A DNA stretch of 64,000 bases, from positions 48,881,762-48,945,761 of the forward strand of contig NC_053042.1 in the NCBI RefSeq assembly GCF_003473485.1, read 5' to 3'. The notes beneath the pieces are model-generated. The model made no database searches. It saw only the letters and a list, made by a program, of their open reading frames with translations, and was not told where the DNA came from. Below are positions 45,502 to 55,701 of the stretch, in pieces. The translations under genes and the position numbers were made by a program. This DNA is from Medicago truncatula. Lineage: Eukaryota > Streptophyta > Magnoliopsida > Fabales > Fabaceae. How positions within the stretch are numbered: the first letter of the stretch is position 1; the number at the start of each line of letters is the position of its first letter.

Positions 45502-46360
45502 ATTTAATTAGCCTGTTTGAAATCCTGAATACATTTACAACCATATTATATTCTATGCATTCCCTTCTTCGGTTCTGTTCCGTGTTCCGATTCCCGACAG
45601 TTAGAAGAAAAGACACTCACTCCTGTCAAACTTTCATTTCATTTCAAAATTTAATAACTAATTAACTAACAGTTATTATTATTATCTGATTGAAAATTGA
45701 GATGAGTCTGAGCTACTGCAGTAGTTACGCTCTTCAATCTAGCAGAATCACAAAATGTACTCTCGATCGTAATTATACCCATCATGGCAAGGATGTGAAA
45801 CTGCATCTTCATAATAATAGATTTCAAATTATTTAAATTTCCTTGTTTTATTTTACTTTATATTAATTTTTTGTAGATGGTTTCGTTTTTAATGACATGG
45901 AAGGTTGCTTTGTGTTTTTATTGTTTATTGTTTATTGGAACAATGTTGTTGCCATTCATTTCTTGAATGTTTCTATATATTTGGACAAACAACTTAATTT
46001 AACATATTTTGATTAAATGTTTATCAGTTAAGTGTTTATGTATAATTTTCTTTATAAAATGAAATAGAGTGTGTAGTTCAACTTTTCTCATATAGGTTGT
46101 AAGCTATTTTGTTTTCATAAATTTTCTTGAAAATTTATTTAAATACACTGGAAAATCATAAGCTATACAAACACTTACACAAGCTTTTAAACCTTACGAT
46201 AAACTCAACTAAATTGTAAATAAGTTCTTCCAATGCAATTTCAAAGTTCTTATCTTTGAAGGTTTTCATATTTTTTTACTTGTTGATTATAGGCAGGCAT
46301 ATTGTTCCCACCAATGTGCTCAAAAAACCTATTGAACATGAAACCTATTATAGAATTTTT
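45502..46360. other. Leader-intron interior, nothing further seen
   Basis: AT-rich non-coding DNA inside the inferred leader intron. It contains a short degenerate motif (CTTATTTT/AAGCTTT type) like the MITE at 30665. No exon is supported. Confidence 0.4.
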
Positions 46361-46364
46361 GTTC

Positions 46365-46550
46365 ACACACACTCTGAGTAGTGAGGAATTGTGGGTTTAA
46401 ATCCACGCTCGAGCAAATTAAATGTCTCTGTAGTCTTTTACCATCTGAACTGTAACTTGTAGTTACCGGACTTGGTTTATGCTTGAAATAGTTGATGTAT
46501 GGATTAACCGAGTCTTGTAAGTACAACTAAGATGATAAAAAACCGTAGAA
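46365..46550 (+). repeat. Dispersed repeat, uninterrupted copy
   Basis: Contains GGGTTTAAATCC, GAGCAAATTAAATGTCTC, CTTTTACCATCTGA, GATGTATGGATTAACCGAGT and GTAAGTACAACTAAG in this order. The same order is found at about 35590-35687 plus 36881-36950 (split by a MITE) and partly at 37395-37436 plus 43251-43340 (split by the LINE). Family unknown; no coding content. Confidence 0.65.
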
Positions 46551-46690
46551 ACATTTGATATACTGGGGCGCGAATTCATAGTTCTCGACTTCTCAGTGTG
46601 TGTAATTTCGCCGTTTAGACTCTTTAAGGTGAATTATTTGTTAAGTAGATTTTAGATTAATAATGGTGAATAATTTTGCTTTTTGTTCAG

Positions 46691-47812
46691 ATGTCAAAAG
46701 TTGAAAAAAACCCTACTAGTAACGTGAAGAATTTGAATATGAATGTGAATGAGAATGATAGTGTTGCTGGAAATTGGTACACTTCAATTGTTCATAATAT
46801 TTCAGTGTATGGCGTTGCTGCTGGTTACTGTTTATCTGCATCTTTGCTGTCAATTATCAACAAATGGGCTATCATGAAATTTCCTTACCCGGGTGCGCTT
46901 ACTGCGTTACAGTACTTCACCAGTGCTGCCGGAGTTTTGCTATGTGGATGGCTCAAGGTTGTCGAACATGACAAGCTTGATTTGATGACAATGTGGAGGT
47001 TTTTGCCGGCTGCTGTGATTTTTTACCTGTCACTGTTTACTAACAGTGAGTTGCTGTTACATGCCAATGTAGATACTTTCATTGTGTTCCGATCGGCTGT
47101 TCCAATTTTTGTTGCTATAGGGGAGTCAGTGTTTCTGCATCGGCCGTGGCCGTCTTTGAAGACGTGGGCTTCGTTGGGAACTATATTCGCTGGAAGTGTG
47201 CTTTATGTTGCAACTGATTATCAGTTTACTTTTGCGGCTTACATGTGGGCGGTGGCGTATTTGGTTAGTATGACGATAGATTTTGTTTACATAAAGCATG
47301 TGGTTACGACGATTGAATTGAACACTTGGGGTCTTGTGTTGTACAATAATATTGAGGCTCTTCTGCTTTTTCCGCTGGAATTGTTGATAATGGGTGAGTT
47401 GAAGAAGATACAACATGAGATCACTGATGAGTCTGATTGGCATTCGTTCCCTGTGGTTTTGCCTGTGGCGTTGTCATGCTTGTTTGGTCTCGCGATCTCT
47501 TTCTTTGGATTTTCGTGTCGCAGGGCTATTTCTGCAACTGGATTTACTGTTCTCGGTATAGTGAATAAGTTGTTGACGGTCATGATTAATTTGGTGATAT
47601 GGGATAAGCACTCGACGTGGGTGGGTACAGTGGGACTTTTGATTTGTATGCTTGGTGGGGTTATGTATCAGCAATCAACAAGTAAACCAAAGGCTGCAAT
47701 ACAGGAAACTACACAAGAAGATGAGGAACAGCTGAAGTTGCTTGAAATGCAAGTCAATTCTGAGACCAACATTAGTGATACTGAAATTAATAAATCAAGG
47801 GAAGGAAATTGA
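46691..47812 (+). CDS. GDP-sugar (nucleotide-sugar) transporter, GONST3-like
   Basis: 373 aa, one uninterrupted coding exon starting at ATG 46691 directly after a CAG acceptor; the frame opens five codons earlier only with TTG. About ten hydrophobic segments span 38-330, the drug/metabolite-transporter (TPT/EamA) fold. Family motifs include NVDTFIVFRS (126-135), FVYIKHVV (198-205), GIVNK (289-293) and INLVIWDKHST. The GIVNK region corresponds to the GDP-sugar binding motif of Golgi GDP-mannose/GDP-fucose carriers. The acidic tail (EEQLKLLEMQ) and KHSTWVGTVG match GONST3 as I recall it better than GFT1. Likely Golgi import of a GDP-sugar in exchange for GMP. Exact substrate unproven. Three MITEs lie just downstream. 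Confidence 0.85.
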   Translation: MSKVEKNPTSNVKNLNMNVNENDSVAGNWYTSIVHNISVYGVAAGYCLSASLLSIINKWAIMKFPYPGALTALQYFTSAAGVLLCGWLKVVEHDKLDLMTMWRFLPAAVIFYLSLFTNSELLLHANVDTFIVFRSAVPIFVAIGESVFLHRPWPSLKTWASLGTIFAGSVLYVATDYQFTFAAYMWAVAYLVSMTIDFVYIKHVVTTIELNTWGLVLYNNIEALLLFPLELLIMGELKKIQHEITDESDWHSFPVVLPVALSCLFGLAISFFGFSCRRAISATGFTVLGIVNKLLTVMINLVIWDKHSTWVGTVGLLICMLGGVMYQQSTSKPKAAIQETTQEDEEQLKLLEMQVNSETNISDTEINKSREGN

Positions 47813-48596
47813 AATTATGTTTATGTAACAAAATTTCTATACTTCCTCAAAAGTATATTTTTCACAGGTATCCAATCCAAATTATATCATTTTTTCACAA
47901 CAGTCAAATCCATTATTGGTTTACCAATGATATCTCAATGAATGTCATGCTCATCAGATTGCAGTATGCAGCATTTTGTTTACGTTATATTGGCTGTTAT
48001 GTTTTAAGTAAGAAACTAAACATAGAACAAATTATTCCAGTATGTTCGGATTGCGTTACTTTATAGAGTTTTATTTGACAGACAAAATGATTCTCAAATT
48101 GGTTCTTTTTATATTTAAGCTTTCTAGCTGTGTCATTTTATTATTCCAATTTTCAGTTTTTTTTTTTTTTCCTTGCTTGAGATGCTGTGATTATTGTTAT
48201 CTCTCCAATCACACGACACAGTTTAAAAGTGCTGATACTTTTTAGGATGTGTATAACTATACTTAGTTGCAGCATGGAGAAGCTTTATAAAATTATAAGT
48301 TATAAAATCTGATCATACTTTATCTTGTTATGTGGAAATGCAGCTTTTACTGCCTTAAGATACTTCACTGCATCGTAGAGAAGTTTAGAAGAGCGGTTGT
48401 TTCCGGGGATCTTCATCAATATTCAGAAAATAAGTGATGGAAGGGAAGGAAGATTGTGTTTTGCTTATTGAGGAACGAGAAAACGAGGAACAGGCATAAC
48501 CCTATTTTATAGTGTGAATCCTAATCAACTCTGAAGCAAGGGAAGATAAACAATGCAGAGAGAGAAAGAAGATACTGATTTGGGTAAAAAATAGTA

Positions 48597-49403
48597 GGCT
48601 TTTAAGTGCAGTTTTGCTTCCCCTATTTTGACAGAATTGGAATTTTACCCCCTCCTATTTTAAAACTTGGAATTTTACCCCCCCAATTTAATGTTTTTTG
48701 GAATTTTGCCCCCCCACCACATTTGAGTGCATTTTTGCTGATGTGGCAGTGGTGATTTGGATTTTAAAATATTACTACCTCCGTCCCTAATTATAGGGTC
48801 CTTTTGAAAATAACGGGAATTAAAATAGTGGATATTTGTATTAAATATGTTTGTAATTACTATTGTTTTTACAATTTTATCCTTTAAGAGAGAGGGTTGA
48901 TTTATGTTTTCAACATGTTATTTATTGCTGATTGAAGAAAAAGATGTATAATAAATAAGGGCATGTATGTAAAGAAATAATTAATGTAGTTGGAAATAGG
49001 AAATAAGTTTTATAAAAAGGGACAAAAAAATTTCTCAAAAGAGTCTTATAATTAGGGACGGAGGTGGTATCTTATTATCCACCTAATTAATTTATTTAAA
49101 TTAAATAATTTTTAATTACAAAAAATAAATAACTTTTTAAAAAAATCGAAAAAAATTTAAAAAATGCATAAAAAATTCTAGAAAATAAAGATAAAATGTA
49201 GGGAATAAACGAAAAAAAAAAATCCATTAATATTGTTTAAGCCACATCAGCACAGCCAAATCGGCCAACTCCCGAAAAATATTAAATTGGAGGGGTAAAA
49301 TTCAGATTTTTAAAATAGGGGAGTCAAAATTCTGAAAAACATTAAATTAGGGGGTAAAATTCCGATTCAGTCAAAATACGGGGGGCAAAACTGCACTTAA
49401 GCC
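48597..49403. mobile_element. Mutator-type MITE A (GGCTT..AAGTGCAGTTTTGC ends)
   Basis: Left end GGCTTTTAAGTGCAGTTTTG; right end, read inward, GGCTTAAGTGCAGTTTTGCC. The arms continue as inverted copies with repeated GGAATTTTACCCCC motifs and a GATGTGGC block over about 150 bp. AAAATAGTA flanks both sides (9 bp, perfect). A Stowaway MITE (48773-49069) sits in its middle. Without it MITE A is about 510 bp. Confidence 0.85.
48773..49069. mobile_element. Stowaway-type MITE nested in MITE A
   Basis: 297 bp from TACTACCTCCGTCCCTAATT to AATTAGGGACGGAGGTGGTA, with TA edges. The inverted repeats extend through GTCCTTTT/AAAAGAGTC. It must be younger than the element it interrupts. Confidence 0.85.
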
Positions 49404-49453
49404 AAAATAGTAAAATTGAACGAACATGAACGAAGAGAAGGTAAAAAATAGTA

Positions 49454-49768
49454 GGCAAAATTACACTTTTAGTCTCTTAACTTAATTTCAGGTAACAATT
49501 TGGTCCTTTATCTTTTTTTCATTTCAATTTGGTCCTTTTTGTCCATTTTCATATGAATTTTTAAGCTTAAAATTCATGATTTTATTTTCTTATCGTCTTT
49601 CAATCTTCAAATATATGATCCTCGTCTATGTTTGCATAAGAATATTAGATTTGAAGCTTAAAAATGTATATAAAAATGGACAAAAAAGACCAAATTGAAA
49701 TGAAAAAAAGATAAAGGATCAAACTGTTATCTGAAATTAAGTTAAGGAACTAAAAATATAATTTTGCC
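49454..49768. mobile_element. Mutator-type MITE B (GGCAAAATTACAC end)
   Basis: 315 bp. Left end GGCAAAATTACACTTTTAGT and right end, inward, GGCAAAATTATATTTTTAGT. The arms continue as complementary TTAACTTAATTTCAG and TTTGGTCCTTTATC blocks. Flanked by AAAATAGTA on both sides. Sequence differs from MITE A beyond the first few bases. Confidence 0.88.
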
Positions 49769-50267
49769 AAAATAGTAAAGTTGAACAAACGCGAACGAAG
49801 AGAAGGAACAAGATTTAGGGCAAATAAAGAAGGAACATAGGAGTGACAAGACATTTTTACAAAACAACCCTTCTTTATTAACATAAATTTTTGAAATTGC
49901 CCTTCTTATAACGTCTCTATTAATATCAAATCAATTTGATTTTTCAAATAAAAAAAATTATTTGATTATTATGTGTTTTATTTTTAGAATTGCAAAGAGA
50001 GAAAAAACAAGAACACCAAGAACAAGGTTCAGCCCTCAACAAAATTTTCAAACACTTGTTGGAAAAAATGTTAGAAGCGTGTTTCTCTACACCAAAAATC
50101 TTCTTCAACAAAGCATATAAATGCTTATGTGAATGGTACAGATGTAAGATATATAAGAAGTTTAATGACTTCTAATTTTTTTTTCTTTCTCTTACATGAT
50201 ACTTCTTATGTTTGATATTTTAATATATTGGAATCGCTAAAGAATGCCCTAAGGGCACATGTATATA

Positions 50268-50296
50268 TTAGTATTTCCATCCGTGCAACGCACGGA
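50268..50296 (-). mobile_element. Helitron 3' terminus (minus strand)
   Basis: On the minus strand TCCGTGC, GTT, GCACGGA forms a perfect 7-bp stem, followed after eight bases by CTAA and then T. This is the expected Helitron 3' end. The element body should therefore extend to higher coordinates, under the tandem repeats and the small gene at 52.4-52.8 kb. I could not identify its 5' end. Confidence 0.62.
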
Positions 50297-50660
50297 CGAA
50301 CAAATATTTTTTGTGGTGTTAACAAATTATTACTCTGAACGATGAAGCAAGAGCACAAAAAAGTTATTTACAAAATTAAACAGTGTGATTAATGTATATT
50401 GAATAATTCAAATTGACCATGAAGCTTAAATATACACATATTCATACCTGATAAGTTATTTTCTACAAATAAACACATTAATACAATTGTTAATCACAAC
50501 ATTTAATTGAGTGGAGTTTGTGACTTTAACATTAATACAATTGTTAATCACAATATTTATACCTACAATATAAATAGAAACATAAACTAAATACCTATAG
50601 CCCCCAAGTTTGACGAATATGAAATTTTGGACTTAAATTGTATACTTATAGCCCCCCATG

Positions 50661-51197
50661 TTTAGGGAATATAAAATTTTAAACTATCCTCAGATGCTTA
50701 TAGCCCCCATGTATAAGACATATTGATTTGTTTGAGGTTAGCATTGAAAAATAGAGTGTTTGTATATTATTAATGAGAGTGGAAGACTGAAAATACACTA
50801 TTCAGAGGAAGATTTTGTAGCCTCCTGTGTAGTGTTTTACATTGTTTTTATTTATTTATTCAGGGCCATGAATTTATATCTATTTTGCATATTTTCTTCA
50901 ATATTTAGTTAACTCAATCATATAATTGATTTAGGGAATATAAAATTTTGAACTACCATCAAATACTTTAAACCCTTGTATAAAAAATATTGATTTGTTT
51001 GAGGTTAGTATTGCAAAATACGGAGTGTTTGTATATTATTGAGAGTGGAAGACTGAAAATACATTGTCCATAGGAAGATTTTGCACGTCTCCCGTGTAGT
51101 GTTTTTCATTTTTTTTTATTATTTAAACAGGGCCATGAATTTATATTCATTTTGCATATTTTCTTCAATATGTAGTTAACTCAATCATATAATTGAA
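50661..51197. repeat. Two-copy tandem repeat, period about 269 bp
   Basis: TTTAGGGAATATAAAATTTT starts unit one at 50661 and unit two at 50930. Both continue through GATTTGTTTGAGGTTAG, GAGTGGAAGACTGAAAATAC and GGGCCATGAATTTATAT and end CAATCATATAATTGA. Smaller TATAGCCCCC-spaced repeats precede it (50598-50710). Probably internal to the Helitron. Confidence 0.85.
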
Positions 51198-52440
51198 GAA
51201 GCGACTTATAAATTTACAGTGATATGAAACACAAAATCAATTATACAATTATGAATAAGAACAATACAATTTTGGTTTAAAAAATTAAATTAAAAATTAC
51301 TCATAATCTATACATAGACTTGTTGTAACTATATTACTGGACTAATACCGTGTTTTTAAGAACACATCACAGTAATTCAAAGTAACTTATCCTTAATAAA
51401 AGGTGAATAGAACTTCCATCCACTTTTGCAAAACTCTAGTTGCAAACTCATGCGACTCATAAAATTCCCCACTTGATGATTTGGTAAGTCCTCTTCAATT
51501 CAACAACTTTGTGTACCTGCAGAGTAATAAGAACACAACAAAGTAAATTATCTGTAATAAAAGGTGAATAAAACATTTGTAAAATCCAATTTCAATTATA
51601 AACATCAAACAAATGAGTAAACATAAAAATGGTAATTTAGCATCCATGAGAGACTCATATCACCTTTTTCTTTAACCTCGGCACTTGATTATGAGTAAAA
51701 CAATGTTACAGGAAAAAACTTAACTATCATCAAGGTGTTATGTAAAAAAAAAAAAAAAACAGTGAATAACATATTGTTATTGGGTGCACCTTGTTATAGT
51801 ATTTGTTGTTTAAATAATTTGAAATAAGTAGAGAAGTACGGTTTTGGTAACCCTCCTGTGTTTTTGGGTAGATTGAGAAATTATCCTAAATAATAGGTAC
51901 AAAAAGTAAAACCATAGAGGAACGTTGAAAATACTTTGTATCAGCATAAAGGCAAAGTAGAAAATAAAAAACCAAAATAAATCTCGTTGAAGAGTTCACC
52001 AAATCAATGCATTAGTAAGAAAACAAAATTGTAAAGCAATGCTTTGATTTAATGAATAAGCATAATTATATTAGAAAAAATAAGTGAACAGAGAGCACAA
52101 ACGGAGCCTTCATTGTTGAATTAAGATAGACTCTTACATGCATATTTTGCAAGCTTCTTAGGAACGGTTTTGGCAGATAACATATTTCGTAAGCTACTTT
52201 CTAGCCTTACAACCGCCCTTGGATGAAAGACAATGAAGATCATTCATGTCCTAATATTTTTGTAGTTCATGAAAGTTTCTATTTGCCTTTACTCATAAGT
52301 GTCTATCGATGCATTTCTTGAACTTTTCATCTTTTTCATAGTAATTGATTATTCATATCTATCATCTTCTTTCTTAATTGATTATTCCTATCTGATCTCT
52401 TCTTTTTTCTTTTTTCTTTTTTGAAAAGGTAAAATATGGA

Positions 52441-52752
52441 TTAAAAGACACTAAGCACAATTAGTGCAACGATGTGCAAAAAAACTACATAATCTTTGTA
52501 AGTAAGCCTCAATAAGGAATAGAAAGCACCAATTACATCCCTAATAAACAAAATTAGACCCCAACCATCACTTTTGGTGGTGAGGTGTTTGATATGGCCA
52601 CCGCTGAGGATGTGATTATGCTTGATATGGGCTCTGTTTTTTATGACCTCATAATTGTTATCCGATGAAGATAAAGACCTTGGAGATTCATATGAAGGAA
52701 CATGCCTCCTCCTAGGAGATCCTTTCGAACTATTTCCTCCAACAAAAATCAT
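52441..52752 (-). CDS. Hypothetical small protein with one hydrophobic C-terminal segment
   Basis: 103 aa from ATG 52752. The first 45 residues are Ser/Arg-rich and basic (KGSPRRRHVPSYESPRSLSS). A His/Lys-rich middle follows, then a C-terminal hydrophobic segment (VVFLHIVALIVLSVF), so a tail-anchored protein is conceivable. An acceptor (TTTAAATTGCAG/ATAC, about 52810) lies just upstream, and plausible non-coding exons with good splice signals occur near 53607-53553, 54235-54175 and around 54346, under a CT-rich leader at 54370-54530. I do not recognise the family. It lies within the inferred Helitron body, so it may be a captured or decayed gene. Confidence 0.38.
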   Translation of the reverse strand: MIFVGGNSSKGSPRRRHVPSYESPRSLSSSDNNYEVIKNRAHIKHNHILSGGHIKHLTTKSDGWGLILFIRDVIGAFYSLLRLTYKDYVVFLHIVALIVLSVF

Positions 52753-53676
52753 TCACAATAAAGAAAATTAAACACAAAACTGAAACCAAAGTTGTCCAAG
52801 TTTGTATCTGCAATTTAAAAACAAATACATGAAGTAAGGTTTATATAACTTGGCTGAGGAATCAAAGAAGAAAAACCAAAACAGGACAAAAAGCTTTTTG
52901 ATTATTCAATCCATAATTGGATAGCGAAATTTAAAGATCATAAGACAAAGAAGAAAGAGAGTGAGACTTGTTCATACAAACAAAATATGACAATAAATTA
53001 TTTCATCGAGACAAAATCATTATTAGACAAAAGAAGTATAATTTAAAGATTTCCAATACATTTATCAAACTGGGGAAAAGTTTATGAATTAATTGGTTAT
53101 ATACTTTCAAAATGAGTCTAAGAAAAATTATATATAGTAATTTGAGTTTGATAAGTTGTATGCCATTTCTTATTATCCTATAAAAATAAGACAATTATAT
53201 ATAAACATTGTAAATGAACAACTCCAAAGAGGCAAAACAGTATACTCATTACCTTTATTTTTGTAGCTCAACTTGTAATGATTTGAAATATGTTTTAGTA
53301 ACTTATGATATTAATTTTGCACTCTAATGTCTTCAAAACACTCTCAAGAATCAAGATACATATATCAAGAATCAGGAAATGAAAAACATACTACAACTCT
53401 CAAACTTTTGTTTTTGTTTTTGATAAATCAAAACTGATTTATCAACTCCAAACAACATATAAGAAAAAACATAAGCTATGAAAAATCTGCTCATTAAGTT
53501 AAAAGAGGATAAGAACATATATGGAGCTGTGAAATAGGAAATCACTTTACCTCAACAAAAGGATAAATCAAAGGAAAAAGTCAGAAGATGATTGAAACAT
53601 ACAACCTGCAATACACGAAACTTTATAATACCTCATAAAAATAATCAAAAGATGAAGAAAATCAATATAAAATAAA

Positions 53677-54040
53677 GGCTAAAATATGGTTTTAGTCCCT
53701 GCAAATATGTCTCGTTTTGGTTTTAGTCCCTGGTAAAAAAAAAATTGTTTTTGGTCCCAGCAAAATTTTTTGTTTTTTAAAATAGTCTCTGACCCCACTT
53801 TTGTGATGATTTGCATACGTGACACATTATAACTGAACCAATTTTGTAGTTTTTGGTCCCTGCAAAATATTTTGTTTTTAAAAAAGGTCCCTGCAAAATT
53901 TTTTGTTTTTGAAAATAGTCCCTTCCAGGAACTATTTTCAAAAACAAAAAATTTTGCAGGGACCAAAAACAATTTTTTTTTTACCAGGGACTAAAACCAA
54001 AACGAGGCATATTTGCGGGGACTAAAACCATATTTTAGCC
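53677..54040. mobile_element. Mutator-type MITE (GGCTAAAATATGG ends)
   Basis: 364 bp. Ends GGCTAAAATATGGTTTTAGT and its complement ACTAAAACCATATTTTAGCC, with nearly perfect arms of about 100 bp that repeat the GTCCCTG motif. TAAATAAAA-like flank: TAAAATAAA at 53668-53676 and 54041-54049, identical 9-bp target duplications. No coding content despite open frames on one strand. Confidence 0.9.
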
Positions 54041-54559
54041 TAAAATAAATGTGTCTAGTTCAAAAGAGATATTATTTTTATTGTTGGACATGGTACAAAC
54101 AATTCATAACCCATAATCAATAAATTTAAATTTAATTTCATGACACTTGTAAAATAAATTAGAGAACAATCTACCTCATATTATCATTGACTTCATCTCT
54201 TGATTCTCAGAACCTTCTTCTTCAACCTTTCTCCTTTAAGAAACCCAAAAACACAAACACAAAGTTCAATCAATCAGATACTCAAAACAAAGAAAAGTAA
54301 AATTTCAACCATAAACACTACTATCTATGGACACAGATTACCTTCATGTGTTTGGTCGTAAGTAAAATCGGCCTGGTAGCGGTTTGCGATTGGAATAGAG
54401 GAAGAGGAGAGCGGAAAAGAGGATGAGGAGAGAATGAATGAATTCGTAGAGAGAGAGAGTGAGAGGTTTGAGGGGAGGATTCAAAATTTGAATTTGAATT
54501 GAGTGAGACTTGTCTGAGGGTTGATTTGGTGTTTATGGGGTTTGTCTCATAGCTTGCAA

Positions 54560-55690
54560 AGCTGTTTATTTTGAGCGTGATAACAGGGAAAATTGTTGAA
54601 AAGCATCCCTTTTTTTATGTTTATTGCATTAAATGTTTCTGAAAAAAGCTCGAACAGTGATGGGTTAGAGGGTTGGGCTGAGCATAAGTTGGGCCTCATT
54701 TCAAATTGGATTTTGTTTGTTTCTGAAAAATAGGTCTGAATTTTGGAGGGAAATTAAGCAATTTAAATTTTGTTGGTTAAAAGTGAATTTTGATAATTTA
54801 AAAATGGGTGAAAATGATATTTTTGATCCAACTTACTAAAAATGATGATAAAATGAGATTATAAAATATGATGATATATTATAGATGGCTTAGAATTTTG
54901 ACACATTGGATTGAAGCAATATTTTTTCCTATTTGTGTCTTCACATTTGTATATTATTAAGATTAAGATTCCAATGTATTAGTTTGTCTTATTAAATATA
55001 GGATCACACTTATTTGTTTAGAGTTGCCTTTAAGTCTCTGCTGCACGCCAATATGTTTTTAGGAATCTTAATCATTAAGGATTTACATTTAGAGTAATTT
55101 TGCATGTTAATCTAGTTGACAAGGCTATTCCATGTTCTCCTTTATTATATGTGTGCTAAAAGATTTCTATTATGAACCCAATTAATTGTTACAAAGTTGA
55201 CTAATTATAAGGTTAAGAGTGTCATTCTTTCTAAATTATTTTTAGATCTTATGTATTTTCAACTTGAGATTCAATTTTTTTTTTTCCTAATTATCTTGAA
55301 GCTTAAATTTGTAGTTTTTATCCATACATTTGATTTTTTAACATTGAAATTATTGTTCGACTCATTTTCAATTAGATGTATATAAATATAAATCACTTTA
55401 CATTTAAATTACTTTATACAAAATCAATCTCACTAAATCATTCATTCAAAATGAATTGTTTTCATGGCATAACCAATTACCAAATTCATACTTAGTTGAG
55501 TTGGCCATTAGATCCAACCAACTAACTAAATACTGTAGAGCAGCCCCGCCAAAACATCAAAGTAACTACCAACCTTCTTCTGTTGACTGGTAGTTTTGAA
55601 TTCTAAACTCTCTTCTGTTTTTCCTCCTCATTAACTTTATTTTACTTCTTTCTTCCTGATGAAAATCCCACATACCTTTATATAATATTA
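54560..55690. other. Intergenic, no gene seen; promoter side of the coiled-coil gene
   Basis: AT-rich. The last 150 bases before 55702 include a TATA-like TTATATAATATTA near 55678-55690, too close to the ATG to be the only core promoter. Nothing else is supported. Confidence 0.45.
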
Positions 55691-55701
55691 TCATTTGCAA
55701 C

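Larger units (their letters stand above)
48588..49777. repeat. Duplicated short segment, each copy holding a different Mutator MITE
   Basis: The host sequence GGGTAAAAAATAGTA...AAAATTGAACGAACATGAACGAAGAGAA occurs twice in tandem, the second copy from about 49440. In both copies a Mutator-type MITE is inserted at the same AAAATAGTA target. The four target copies are at 48588-48596, 49404-49412, 49445-49453 and 49769-49777, all identical. Confidence 0.85.

Noticed and set aside
46691-47812. GDP-fucose transporter GFT1 identity
   Set aside because: Motifs are shared, but the C-terminal region (KHSTWVGTVG, EEQLKLLEMQ) fits GONST3 better from memory. The substrate is left open.
49990-50175. 61-codon plus-strand frame with Lys/Cys-rich end
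   Set aside because: No start context, family or neighbouring exon. It sits between a MITE and a Helitron end and is probably chance.
53679-53972. 97-codon minus-strand frame with repeated FAGT-type motifs
   Set aside because: Entirely inside the palindromic Mutator MITE; the repeated residues are its inverted arms.
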